The notes under the pieces are model-generated. The model made no database searches and was not told the origin of the DNA. It saw nothing but the letters and a program-made list of their open reading frames with translations. Position numbers and translations under genes: made by a program. Source: Oscillospiraceae bacterium (lineage in GTDB: Bacteria > Bacillota > Clostridia > Oscillospirales > Oscillospiraceae). Taken from it: a DNA stretch of 64,000 nucleotides. This document shows, piece by piece, positions 41,064 to 49,848 of the stretch. Within the stretch, counting starts at the first letter, position 1, and every line of letters starts with the position of its first letter. The DNA lies in contig JAHHSI010000005.1 in assembly GCA_020025275.1 (NCBI GenBank), positions 1-64,000 of the forward strand, read 5' to 3'.

Positions 41064-43499
41064 TTAGTTCATCAAATTACAATCCGTATAGATATTCATC
41101 CCGCGGTTCTCTTTCCGGGATGCAAATTCTCGCATATAGGCGGCGAGCACCTCCCGCAGCCGTTTCTCGTTCCGCCCGATGACGGTAATCCGGTAACGAT
41201 AGCGGTGATTTACCTTTACAATCGGCGCCGGCGCCGGACCAAGCACCTCCCAGCCCAAAGGCGCATAGGACGCCTCCTGAGAAAGGCGCCACAGGCTGTC
41301 ACGGACCTCGCCGCAGGCACGGCGGACGCCGTTTTCATCCATTCCCGTAACGGTGATGGTGAACTGGTCAGAAAACGGCGGATCCAGCCGCAGTTTCCGG
41401 ATGCGGAGCTCGCTTTCATAAAACCGCTCGTAGTCCTGCTCGGCTGCCGCCAGGATCACGTCGTTATCCGGCGTATATGTCTGGAGCACGGCGCGGCCCT
41501 CTTTTTCACCGCGGCCGGCCCGCCCCACCACCTGCGTCAGCAAGGAGAACGTGCGCTCGGCAGCACGGTAATGGTCCACATAGAGGGACAGATCCGCCGC
41601 CAAAACACCCACCAGTGTTACATTTTCAAAATCCAGTCCCTTGGCTACCATTTGGGTCCCCAACAGGATCGGAATTTTTTTCTCTTCAAATTCTTTCAGT
41701 ATTTTTTCATGGCCGCCGCCCACCGTGTCGGCATCCATCCGCAAAATTTCCGTGCCGGGAAACAAAGTGTGCAGCTCCTCCTCCACTTTTTGCGTCCCGA
41801 CGCCGATATGCTTCATCGGTCCGCAGCACTCCGGGCACTCCTCCGATGCCTTTTCCGAGTAGCCGCAGTAGTGGCACATCAAGCGGCGGTTGGCAGAATG
41901 ATAGGTAAGGTACACACTGCATCGGGGACACTGCGGCACGTAACCGCACTCCGGACACAACAGCTGGCGGCTGTTCCCGCGGCGATTCAGAAAGAGAATG
42001 CTCTGCTCCCCTGTCGCAAGATTCTTGGCCAGTTCCTCATAGAGCGGGGCGCTGATCGCCCCCGTATTCCCGTTTTTCAGCTCCCGACGCAGGTCGGCCA
42101 TGACGACCCGGGGCATTTGTTTCTGGTTATACCGCCGCCGAAGCATCGACAGCTGATACTCCCCGTGGTGCGCAAAATAGGCAGTCTCAATGGTGGGCGT
42201 TGCACTGCCCAGCAAAAGCCGTGCCCCCTCTTGAGCACAGCGGTATTTGGCGATGTCCCGGGCATGATAGCAAGGGGCATTCTCCGACTCATACGAGGTC
42301 TCCTGCTCCTCATCCAGGACGATCAGCCCGATATTCTCCAGCGGTGCAAAAACCGCCGAGCGGGTCCCAACCACAATATGTGCCTCGCCACGGCAGATCC
42401 GTTTATACTGATCGTAGCGCTCGCTCATGCGCAATCCGCTGTGCAGCAGGGCCACCTCCTCGCCGAAATAGGTGGAAAAGCGAGCCATCATCTGCGGAGT
42501 AAGCGCAATTTCCGGGACAAGGATCATCACGGATTTTCCACGCTCCAGCAGTGTCTGTGCCAGACGGATATAGACCAGCGTCTTGCCGCTGCCGGTAACA
42601 CCTTGCAGCAGCGTGACCCCACCCTTTCCGCTTTCGGTCTGAGCGATGATTTCCTCATACACCTGCTGCTGCTCCTCATTGAGTACAATGGGGTCAGCCG
42701 ATGCCGTATAGATTTTCTCCGTGATCCTGTACTCCTCCTGCTCTCGCAGCGTGAGAAGCCCCAGCTTCTCCAGTCGGCGCAGCGCCGGGCGGGATACCCC
42801 GGTATAGTAGCACAATTCGTGCACGGGCGTCTCCCCGTAGCGAGAGAGAAACACCAGTGCGTCATATTGGCGAGGAGCCTTTTTCGCCCGCTCCTGTGCC
42901 GCAGTCATGGCCTCCTCACCGGAAACAGCCAGGGAAGCCAGCAGCACTACCTTATCCTGCACTCGTCGGTTGGTTTCCGTGATGCACTCCACGACCCCCT
43001 GACGTCGCAGGCGGGCGAGGACCACGGTGACCTCTTCACCGAAATCGTTTTGCAATGCCTGCTCTTCACGGGGCCCGTCTGCCAGTGAGCGGCAAATACA
43101 GGCATCCCGGGCAGAGAGATCTTCCCAGTTGGCACCGGGGCACAAGGTCCAGCTCTGGCGGTATCGATACCACACACCGGCCGGAAGGATCGTGCGGACG
43201 GCGTCGTAAACCGTGCAAAAATAGCGCTGACGCATCCACAGTGCCAGACGGATCTGCTTTTGTGACAGGATCGGCTCTTCGTCCAGCACCTGGCGCACCG
43301 CTTTGAGCGGCTTGTCCGGCACAGATACATAGAGTGACAAAATCACTCCCTCGCAGACCCGATTCCCGCGGCCGAAAGGCACCAGAACACGGCACCCCTC
43401 GGCGGCGGTCAGATCATCCGGCAGGATATAATCATAGGGTCTGTCAATGGCGTAGGTTGCCGCCGAAACGGCAATTTTGGCAATCTGCGGCACTGACAC
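41064..43499 (-). CDS. priA: Primosomal helicase PriA
   Basis: 3'-5' helicase that restarts stalled forks and loads the replicative helicase. The 811-residue product has an N-terminal DNA-binding region and Walker A LLQGVTGSGKTLVYIRLAQ (near residue 299). The DEAH-type box is LIVLDEEQETSYES (near 395). The cysteine-rich zinc region CPECGYVPQCPRCSVY, then CHYCGYSEKASEECPECC (near 515-560) is complete. The reading frame starts with GTG; a second GTG two codons later is an alternative after GAGGGGG. Confidence 0.94.
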   Translation of the reverse strand: MSVPQIAKIAVSAATYAIDRPYDYILPDDLTAAEGCRVLVPFGRGNRVCEGVILSLYVSVPDKPLKAVRQVLDEEPILSQKQIRLALWMRQRYFCTVYDAVRTILPAGVWYRYRQSWTLCPGANWEDLSARDACICRSLADGPREEQALQNDFGEEVTVVLARLRRQGVVECITETNRRVQDKVVLLASLAVSGEEAMTAAQERAKKAPRQYDALVFLSRYGETPVHELCYYTGVSRPALRRLEKLGLLTLREQEEYRITEKIYTASADPIVLNEEQQQVYEEIIAQTESGKGGVTLLQGVTGSGKTLVYIRLAQTLLERGKSVMILVPEIALTPQMMARFSTYFGEEVALLHSGLRMSERYDQYKRICRGEAHIVVGTRSAVFAPLENIGLIVLDEEQETSYESENAPCYHARDIAKYRCAQEGARLLLGSATPTIETAYFAHHGEYQLSMLRRRYNQKQMPRVVMADLRRELKNGNTGAISAPLYEELAKNLATGEQSILFLNRRGNSRQLLCPECGYVPQCPRCSVYLTYHSANRRLMCHYCGYSEKASEECPECCGPMKHIGVGTQKVEEELHTLFPGTEILRMDADTVGGGHEKILKEFEEKKIPILLGTQMVAKGLDFENVTLVGVLAADLSLYVDHYRAAERTFSLLTQVVGRAGRGEKEGRAVLQTYTPDNDVILAAAEQDYERFYESELRIRKLRLDPPFSDQFTITVTGMDENGVRRACGEVRDSLWRLSQEASYAPLGWEVLGPAPAPIVKVNHRYRYRITVIGRNEKRLREVLAAYMREFASRKENRGMNIYTDCNLMN

Positions 43500-43522
43500 T
43501 CACCCCCTCATACACCTCGTCC

Positions 43523-43738
43523 TTACTTCTCTTCGATGGTCGTATCCATGCTGTGGGCATCGAATTTACCCTCGGCAACCTCATGAATCGCCAGCGTTAC
43601 GGGCTTATCGTCCAAATGCTGGCCGTTGTTCTCGGCCTCCACCGAAATCTGTCTGGCTCTGCGGGCCACAACGTTTACCATCATATAACGGTTGGGGATG
43701 TACTCGGTCAGTTTGTTCATTGCGGGATAAAGCATCAT
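43523..43738 (-). CDS. rpoZ: RNA polymerase omega subunit
   Basis: Small RNA polymerase subunit aiding assembly of beta-prime. 71 residues with LTEYIPNRYMMVNVVARRAR, the conserved omega segment, and VTLAIHEVAEGK. Start at ATG 43738, nine bases after AGGAAG; two ATG codons are in tandem. Gene order gmk-rpoZ-priA is the standard one. Confidence 0.9.
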   Translation of the reverse strand: MMLYPAMNKLTEYIPNRYMMVNVVARRARQISVEAENNGQHLDDKPVTLAIHEVAEGKFDAHSMDTTIEEK

Positions 43739-43795
43739 AATAATCAACTTCCTATCTGCCTGAAGGCTAAAAATTTACAAAATATGGAGTGGAAC

Positions 43796-44398
43796 TTACA
43801 TTCCCTCGATCTCACTGATCCGGTCGGCGGCACGGCAGTGCTCGGCGCTGAGAATCGCATCCAGCTCGGCAACTGCCTGCTCCACCGAATCATTGATCAC
43901 AAAATAGTCATAGCTGCTGGCGGAGTTCAGCTCCACCTTGGCGCGCAGCAAACGCTTCTGCACCTTTTCCGGAGAGTCGGTTCCGCGGTCGGTAAGTCGC
44001 CGCTCCAATTCCTTCCAAGACGGCGGAGCAATGAAGATCCGCACCGTTTCCGGCCGCTTTTCGCACACCTGCGTAGCTCCCTGGATCTCAATGTCCAAAA
44101 TCACATCCTGCCCACGCTCCATGGCCTCGTCCACATAGCGTTTGGGGGTGCCGTAAAAGTTGCCTACATACTCGGCGTGCTCCAAGAACTCATCACGGCC
44201 CAGCATGGTGCGGAATGTTTCAGCGTCAATAAAATGATAATGCTGACCGTCCTTTTCCCCTTTTCGGGGCTGCCGTGTCGTTGCCGACACGGAGAAAAAC
44301 AGGTTGTCACGCTTTTTCATCAACGCATGAAGCACCGTACTCTTTCCCACGCCGGATGGGCCGGAAATAATGAAGGTTTTTCCTTTTCTCTGACGCAA
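43796..44398 (-). CDS. gmk: Guanylate kinase
   Basis: Converts GMP and ATP to GDP and ADP. Walker A ISGPSGVGKSTVLHAL (residues 11-26), the GMP-binding segment SVSATTRQPRKGEKDGQHYH (near 37) and DIEIQGATQV (near 100) are complete in 200 residues. Initiation is at a TTG, eight bases after AGGAGG inside the end of remA; no better start is available, so a reduced translation rate is possible. Confidence 0.94.
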   Translation of the reverse strand: MRQRKGKTFIISGPSGVGKSTVLHALMKKRDNLFFSVSATTRQPRKGEKDGQHYHFIDAETFRTMLGRDEFLEHAEYVGNFYGTPKRYVDEAMERGQDVILDIEIQGATQVCEKRPETVRIFIAPPSWKELERRLTDRGTDSPEKVQKRLLRAKVELNSASSYDYFVINDSVEQAVAELDAILSAEHCRAADRISEIEGM

Positions 44399-44401
44399 AA
44401 T

Positions 44402-44662
44402 TCATTCCTCCTCTGTAAAGTCTTCTGGCTTTAACCCTAAACGCGGAGCCATCTTTTCAGCGGACAGAGCCGACAAAATCACATGATCACTATCCATGAT
44501 CAGCACGGCGGCGGTCTTCCGTCCGTAGGTGGCATCGATCAGCATCCCCCGATCGCGGGATTCCTGGACCAAGCGTTTGATCGGCGCAGAATCCGGGCTG
44601 ACAATGGCCAGCAGCCGCTGGGCGGACACCAGATTTCCAAAGCCAATATTAATGAGCTGCAT
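44402..44662 (-). CDS. remA: RemA-family regulator (DUF370)
   Basis: 86-residue DNA-binding protein of the RemA/DUF370 family; in Bacillus RemA activates matrix and osmoprotection genes as a ring-shaped oligomer. The family core is seen in LINIGFGNLVSAQRLLAIV and DATYGRKTAAVLIMDSDHVI. It lies between yicC and gmk, a position conserved across Firmicutes. The C-terminal extension of about 10 residues (LGLKPEDFTEEE) is acidic. Targets here are unknown. Confidence 0.92.
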   Translation of the reverse strand: MQLINIGFGNLVSAQRLLAIVSPDSAPIKRLVQESRDRGMLIDATYGRKTAAVLIMDSDHVILSALSAEKMAPRLGLKPEDFTEEE

Positions 44663-44674
44663 CTGCGGCCCTCC

Positions 44675-45553
44675 TTATTCGATATTCTGCACCTGCTCGC
44701 GGATCTTCTCAACCTCTGCCTTCATATTCACCACGTCCTGTGTGATGGCGAGATCGTTGCACTTCGAGCCGATCGTGTTGCATTCACGGTTGACCTCCTG
44801 AATAAGGAAGTCGAGCTTACGGCCCACCGGCTCGGTGCTGTCCAGCATCGTACGAAGCTGGGCAATATGACTGCGCAGGCGCACCGTCTCCTCATCCACA
44901 GCAATCTTATCTGCGAAGATGGCCGCCTCCGTGAGGATCCGGCTCTCGTCGATGGTGGTAGACTGCAGCACCTCGGCCATTTTCGTTTCCAGTCGGGTAC
45001 GATACTCTGCTACAGTCTGCGGAGACTGCTTCTCCACCTTCCCCACCGTAGTCTCGATGGTCAGCAGGCGGCTGCCGATGTCTTCGGCCATGCGCCGGCC
45101 TTCAACGGCACGCATTTCATTATAAGCACAAAGAGCCTTGTCTAATACCAGACAGATATCTGCAGAGACGGAGTCCAGGTCCTCCTCCGCCTTAGTCACG
45201 GTCAGAACCTCCTGAAAACGTGCCAAGTCCATCGCTGTTACGTGACCTTCCAGTCCCAGCATATCCTGCAAATGAGTCATCGCCTCGTAGTAGCCCCGTG
45301 CCAGCGGCTCATTAACCGACACAACGGATACATCGGCTGCCGAAGCATCGATACTGACAAAGACATCGACCTTACCGCGCGACACCGCCTTTTGCACCAG
45401 CGCCTTCATGGCGTCCTCAGCGAAACAATAGCTGCGAGGCATCTTAATACTGCAATCCAGATACCGATTATTGACGGAGCGCACCTCGACCGTAATATCT
45501 CTCCCGTTCAGGTTCTCTCTGGCCCGGCCGTAACCGGTCATACTTTTTACCAC
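44675..45553 (-). CDS. yicC: YicC family ribonuclease-like protein
   Basis: 292-residue protein of the YicC/YloC family, reported as an endoribonuclease acting on structured RNA. The N-terminal core is MVKSMTGYGRARENLNGRDI followed by VRSVNNRYLD, and the C-terminal DUF1732 part has GRKLDFLIQEVNREC and GSKCNDLAITQDVVNMK. Initiation appears to be GTG 45553 after AAGGGG, giving the family N-terminus MVKSMTG. It heads the operon that runs through remA to rsgA. Confidence 0.92.
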   Translation of the reverse strand: MVKSMTGYGRARENLNGRDITVEVRSVNNRYLDCSIKMPRSYCFAEDAMKALVQKAVSRGKVDVFVSIDASAADVSVVSVNEPLARGYYEAMTHLQDMLGLEGHVTAMDLARFQEVLTVTKAEEDLDSVSADICLVLDKALCAYNEMRAVEGRRMAEDIGSRLLTIETTVGKVEKQSPQTVAEYRTRLETKMAEVLQSTTIDESRILTEAAIFADKIAVDEETVRLRSHIAQLRTMLDSTEPVGRKLDFLIQEVNRECNTIGSKCNDLAITQDVVNMKAEVEKIREQVQNIE

Positions 45554-45585
45554 AGTGGTTGTCCCCTTTCTCTATTCAAACAAAA

Positions 45586-46263
45586 TCAGCAGCACCAGAA
45601 ATAGCCGCCGCCGCCCAACAGGTTGCAGCACATCCATGTGGTGCAGCAGCGCAGACAGTTGGAGTCGCAATTGGCGGTATGAATATTACTGTAGCCGTCG
45701 GGGCGATAGGTCCCAGAGCGGCCCTCTACCATATCCAGCGCACGCAGATATTCCGGGTTGTTGGGCTCCAGCTGTACGGCGGTCTGGATATAGCGCTTGG
45801 CCTCATCCATCCAGCCGCGGCGATAGTAGACGGAGCCCTTCAGGAAGTTCCACTCGGCGCCGTGGTTGCTGCTGGCATTCAGCAGCTCCTCGGCCAAATT
45901 CAGATTCCCCTGCTGGATGGCCATACGCACCCGCAAAAATTCCTGATTGCCGCCATAGGCACTGCCATACCCGTAGTTGGCATAGCCGCCGGTCCCATAT
46001 CCGGTCCCATAGCCTGCCGCCCCGTATCCGGTGCCGTAGCCCGAAGAAGTACCGGCTGAATGTGCCGTGCGTCCCCGGCGCTGCTCCTGAATCATTTCAT
46101 ACGCCTCATTGATTTCCTTCATCCGCTCCTGTGCCAGATCGGCCAGCGGATTATCATGATAATTGTCCGGATGGTATTTCCGGGCCAATTGCCGATATGC
46201 CTTTTTGATCTCCTCGTCACTTGCGGTGCTGGAGACACCCAGTACCTGATAAGGATCGCTCAT
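45586..46263 (-). CDS. J-domain protein with cysteine-rich tail
   Basis: 225 residues. An N-terminal J domain (residues 4-68) has the HPD motif in RKYHPDNYHD, so it should stimulate an Hsp70. A glycine/tyrosine-rich linker (~75-105) and a helical tetratricopeptide-like segment (~110-175, WMDEAKRYIQTAVQLEPNNP) follow. The last 27 residues hold eight cysteines (CDSNCLRCC, WMCC, FWCC), suggesting a metal site. It is not DnaJ itself: it lacks the canonical CxxCxGxG zinc repeats. It overlaps the DUF5685 gene by four bases. The client or metal is unknown. Confidence 0.85.
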   Translation of the reverse strand: MSDPYQVLGVSSTASDEEIKKAYRQLARKYHPDNYHDNPLADLAQERMKEINEAYEMIQEQRRGRTAHSAGTSSGYGTGYGAAGYGTGYGTGGYANYGYGSAYGGNQEFLRVRMAIQQGNLNLAEELLNASSNHGAEWNFLKGSVYYRRGWMDEAKRYIQTAVQLEPNNPEYLRALDMVEGRSGTYRPDGYSNIHTANCDSNCLRCCTTWMCCNLLGGGGYFWCC

Positions 46264-47165
46264 AGTTCTGCTCCTGCCTTTCGTGTTGGGTTGCTCTTTT
46301 CTCTCTTTTTCCTCTGGTGAAAGGTACCATCCAAAACGGCTCGTCCCACCCCGTACATTCCCTCGTAGACAACGCTGCGAATAATCGGCGTCCAGCAGCC
46401 AAAGTCTGCCAGCTCAAAGGCCGCCGACATCTGCTCAATGGAGCGGTCCATGGTTCCGGCCAGTTCCTCCCGGCTTTCCGGCGTCAGGACGCCCTGAACG
46501 TGGGAAAAGCGCAAGGCCAGCGGATTATAGCTCCCGCTGCGTAAATCTTTCTTCAAATCATCTGCCGCATCCGTGAGGTAGATCCAACGGCCCAGATGGT
46601 AAAACATCTGCCGCAGAATCCGGCGGCGTGTCCGATCCTCCACCGTCTCTGCCGCACCGGCCAGCAACAGGGCAAATGTGTCCGCAGGCGGGTCGATGGC
46701 CGTACACCCGCTCTGCTCCAGTTCGTCCAGTGCCTGCAGCTGCTCCCGAGTATTTCGGTCAAAATCCGGCTGAAGTCGCCGCGCTTTTTCATAGGCACGG
46801 CGCAAAAAGAGGGAGGCCGCCCGATACTTCAGCCCACGCCAAAAGCCGTGGTCGGCCACGCCGTCCTGCAGCTGCCACCAAGTCAGGATCACGCTCATAT
46901 CCGCGGCAGTATCCAGGGCGGCATTGGGTTGGGCACACCCGTGTTTTTTCAAAGGATGAACGATGCAGCTCTTTTGACAGCAGCTGCAAGAGTGCCCGTC
47001 GCTGAGCAGGATCGCCAAAAATGTCAGATCATAGTTAAGGATCATCCGTGCCGCCAGATAATAGCGGCGCTGAAGCGTATGACACAGGCCGCAATAGGCA
47101 GAGGAGAAAATCTCCTGCTCCTCTTTTGTCAGTCGTCCCGGTGACGGTCGTACATAGCCAAACAT
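46260..47165 (-). CDS. DUF5685 family protein
   Basis: 301-residue helical protein assigned to DUF5685 by its opening MFGYVRPSPGRLTKEEQEIF, the cysteine pair SAYCGLCHTL and a cysteine cluster near residue 62 (SCSCCQKSCIVHP, then KHGC). Helical segments with paired aspartates (YLTDAADDLKKDLRSGSYNP near 200) resemble isoprenoid-synthase-type folds, though function is not established. It overlaps the RseC-like gene by one base and the J-domain gene by four. All three encode cysteine-rich proteins, pointing to a shared metal-cluster or redox process. Confidence 0.8.
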   Translation of the reverse strand: MFGYVRPSPGRLTKEEQEIFSSAYCGLCHTLQRRYYLAARMILNYDLTFLAILLSDGHSCSCCQKSCIVHPLKKHGCAQPNAALDTAADMSVILTWWQLQDGVADHGFWRGLKYRAASLFLRRAYEKARRLQPDFDRNTREQLQALDELEQSGCTAIDPPADTFALLLAGAAETVEDRTRRRILRQMFYHLGRWIYLTDAADDLKKDLRSGSYNPLALRFSHVQGVLTPESREELAGTMDRSIEQMSAAFELADFGCWTPIIRSVVYEGMYGVGRAVLDGTFHQRKKREKSNPTRKAGAEL

Positions 47166-47569
47166 CAGAACAAACGTAAAATCGTATATGTCAGTGCACC
47201 GCTGTGCCGCGCATGGCGGTCCACCAATACGCAGGGAATCATGGACAGCGCCGCAGCCCCGATTGCAATGGCGTAGCGCACTCCTTCAGCCAGCCCTTCG
47301 GTCATGAAGTACCCGGCCAGAAACAGGATCACCGGCAAAAGATAGACCAGCGCCACAACACCCAACAGCTTCTGCGTGCTGCTCTCCACCACAACCTTTT
47401 CTCCCGGCTTGGCATCCACCGGGTTTTTCGCCGTGGCATAGATGGCAGCTCCGGTCATGCCGCAGCCGGCGCACTCCTCGCAGTCATGGCCGCACGCCGT
47501 CTTGCGCGGAACAGAGATCCGGGCAAGACCATCGCCTAAAATTTCTTCTACTGTCGCAATTTGCGTCAT
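47165..47569 (-). CDS. RseC/SoxR-reducing system-like membrane protein
   Basis: 134 residues. The N-terminal part has four cysteines spaced C-X3-C-X2-C-X2-C (CGHDCEECAGCGMTG, near residues 26-36), typical of RseC/MucC proteins. Two membrane helices follow (LLGVVALVYLLPVILFLAG, then YAIAIGAAALSMIPCVL). RseC proteins are linked to Rnf-type electron transfer and SoxR reduction; a direct role here is unproven. It begins the three-gene cysteine-rich unit. Confidence 0.85.
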   Translation of the reverse strand: MTQIATVEEILGDGLARISVPRKTACGHDCEECAGCGMTGAAIYATAKNPVDAKPGEKVVVESSTQKLLGVVALVYLLPVILFLAGYFMTEGLAEGVRYAIAIGAAALSMIPCVLVDRHARHSGALTYTILRLF

Positions 47570-47592
47570 TCTTTTCTTCCTTTCACGTTTCC

Positions 47593-48864
47593 TTACGCCG
47601 CAGGCTTGGAGACATTGACAATGATCTGATACGTCCCCTTGATCCCCACATTTTGCGCCCCCGGGACAGTGACAGTGACCGGCACGGTAAAACTGCCTTC
47701 CCCGGTGATTTCACTTAGATTTGCCGTGATCTGCAGTTTATCGCCCGTCAGGGCCTCGATCTCGCTGGCAAGGCCACGCACGGTGATGTCCAGCCGCTCG
47801 GTCACGGGTGTTGCCTCGAGCCCCTCGGGGACGTTTTCCAGTGCAAACTGGTTGACTGTGATCGTTTTTTCACTGATCCCACTGACCACAATGGTGACGG
47901 TAGCCACCTGCTCGCTGTCATCCTTGAGATAGCAGCCCTCCGGCATGGGCACCGTATAGCGCAGACTCTGGGATTCCGCCAGATCCTGTAGATAAATGGT
48001 ATCCAGAACAATTTCATTGACCGAGTCAAGTATGTCCTTATCGCCCACCAAGACCACAGCTGCCGGGTCAATGCTGTAATCCACCTGTGCCATTGTGGAG
48101 CCGGGTACCTCAACAAAATTGATTTTCAGCGGTACCTTCTTCACGCTCTTCACCGGCAAGGTGGCCTGAATCAGCTTTGTGGCAGCGCGGATCTTCTCGT
48201 TCTTGATCGGGATATCATTGTAGTCATAGAGCTGGAATTCCAGCGCCTTGGTCACGGTTTTTTGTGCCCCGCTCACATCCAGTTTTACCTTAGCATAAGC
48301 CACATTCAGCAGATCATCCCGCTGGGCATGCAATACCAGCTGTACAGGGTCCAAAACCAGCTCTTCACTTAAGAATCCGTCTGCGATCTTTCCTGTAACT
48401 TCGCAGTGAATAGGAATTTCTTTTGTATCAAGCTCACCTACGGTCACCGTTATGGAATAGGAACTGGCATATTCCACTTGGATGGAATTCGGCTGCACGT
48501 TATCGGGAAAGATCACCTCATACCGTAAGGATTGAATCCCCGTATCTGAAATTTTAGAGGTATCGGCCACAATGCGAATCTGCTCCTTGTTCAGCTTCCA
48601 GAGGACCTTTCTCGGCCCTTTCAGCCGGAGATCAATCGTTGTGTCATAGCCGGAGAGCAGCATCAACCCATTATCAGCCAACACGGTATTCTCACTGGCA
48701 AACTCCACCGGGATATTGTGCACCGTGGTTGTCACATTCGTGATCTTCACGGTATCCACATAAAACCAGATGGCGATGGCGGCCAGAATAGATCCAATAA
48801 CAAGGAAGATCTTGCGGCTCTGCTCTGCATCCGCAGTTGTCCGTTCCTTTTTATTCTTTTCCAT
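47593..48864 (-). CDS. cdaR: YbbR-domain regulator of c-di-AMP synthesis
   Basis: 423-residue protein with one N-terminal membrane helix (KIFLVIGSILAAIAIWFYV, residues ~18-36) and about four YbbR repeats outside the membrane (e.g. NIPVEFASENTVLADNGLML). CdaR partners the cyclase CdaA and tunes its activity. The start overlaps the end of cdaA by 14 bases, confirming the pair. No glmM follows, although in many Firmicutes cdaA-cdaR-glmM is one unit. Confidence 0.9.
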   Translation of the reverse strand: MEKNKKERTTADAEQSRKIFLVIGSILAAIAIWFYVDTVKITNVTTTVHNIPVEFASENTVLADNGLMLLSGYDTTIDLRLKGPRKVLWKLNKEQIRIVADTSKISDTGIQSLRYEVIFPDNVQPNSIQVEYASSYSITVTVGELDTKEIPIHCEVTGKIADGFLSEELVLDPVQLVLHAQRDDLLNVAYAKVKLDVSGAQKTVTKALEFQLYDYNDIPIKNEKIRAATKLIQATLPVKSVKKVPLKINFVEVPGSTMAQVDYSIDPAAVVLVGDKDILDSVNEIVLDTIYLQDLAESQSLRYTVPMPEGCYLKDDSEQVATVTIVVSGISEKTITVNQFALENVPEGLEATPVTERLDITVRGLASEIEALTGDKLQITANLSEITGEGSFTVPVTVTVPGAQNVGIKGTYQIIVNVSKPAA

Positions 48865-49738
48865 TCTGCTCCCCCTTTCTTCTGCTCTTTAATAACTCAG
48901 AGAGCGCAAAGCGCGATTTATCCACTTCTTCTTCGTTGGATGGCATCAGCTCGTTGCGCAGAAGCTGGCCCAATGTTTCCGGCATTAGATGGCGCTTGAG
49001 CATACCGCCCAGCGCCACAGAGATGGACCCTGTCTCTTCCGAGACGATGACCACCACTGCATCGGAGTTTTCGCTCATGCCGATACCGGCACGGTGCCGC
49101 ATACCGAGATCACGGCTCAGATTCACGTTCTTGGAGAGCGGCAGCATACATCCGGCGCCCAAGATCCGCCCGTTGCGGATGATCACCGCGCCGTCGTGCA
49201 TGGGCGCCTTGACAAAGAAAATATTCTTGAGCAGTTCCCCGGACACCGCGGCATCCAGCGTAGTGCCGCTGCGGATCATATCGTCCAGCAGGATCTCCCG
49301 CTCAAAGACGATCAGCACGCCTGTCCGACTCCGTGACATTTCGGTGCAGGCCACCACAGTCTGGTCGATGGCCTGCTCCAGTTCCGATATTTTTTGCTGC
49401 GGTGCAAACATCTTGATCAGCCGGATGTTCTTACTGCCCAGCTGCTCCAACAGTCGGCGGATCTCCGGCTGAAAGAGGATGATCAGTGCCAGAACGCCCC
49501 ACTCCAACAGGTGTCCCAAAATATAATTGACACCCCGTAAGTCCAAGGCGTAAGAGCCCAGCACAATCACCAGCAGCACGGCCACGCCCTTGAAAATGTT
49601 TCCCGCCTGCGTACTCTTAAACAGAGAGAGTATCTTATAGATCAGGAATGCCATAATGGCGACATCCAGAATATCCGACGGGCGGATCAGCAGCAGATAT
49701 CTCCCAATACCTTCTATGACCGATAAGACCGAATCCAT
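48851..49738 (-). CDS. cdaA: Diadenylate cyclase CdaA
   Basis: Makes cyclic di-AMP from two ATP. The 295-residue product starts MDSVLSVIEG with several N-terminal membrane helices (e.g. ILDVAIMAFLIYKILSLF). The DAC domain carries the catalytic DGA in MHDGAVIIRNGRILGAGCML (near residue 182) and the RHR motif in LGMRHRAGIGMSE (near 216). The start at 49738 follows AAAGGA; the upstream frame is open but includes the promoter. Confidence 0.96.
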   Translation of the reverse strand: MDSVLSVIEGIGRYLLLIRPSDILDVAIMAFLIYKILSLFKSTQAGNIFKGVAVLLVIVLGSYALDLRGVNYILGHLLEWGVLALIILFQPEIRRLLEQLGSKNIRLIKMFAPQQKISELEQAIDQTVVACTEMSRSRTGVLIVFEREILLDDMIRSGTTLDAAVSGELLKNIFFVKAPMHDGAVIIRNGRILGAGCMLPLSKNVNLSRDLGMRHRAGIGMSENSDAVVVIVSEETGSISVALGGMLKRHLMPETLGQLLRNELMPSNEEEVDKSRFALSELLKSRRKGEQNGKE

Positions 49739-49790
49739 ATCGTCATCCTTTCTGCAGCGCACACAGATGCGCATACCAATAGATAATACT

Positions 49791-49819
49791 ATTATATCGA
49801 ATATATTGGGAAATTGCAA
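49791..49819 (-). promoter_or_regulatory. Sigma-A promoter of cdaA-cdaR
   Basis: Minus strand: TTGCAA (49814-49819), 17-base spacer, TATAAT (49791-49796), about 52 bases before the cdaA ATG. Confidence 0.75.
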
Positions 49820-49848
49820 CAAAAAAAGAGAGTCTGAATCTTACGTTT

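Noticed and set aside
40698..43088. 796-codon plus-strand open frame
   Set aside because: Antisense to def and priA; no motifs.
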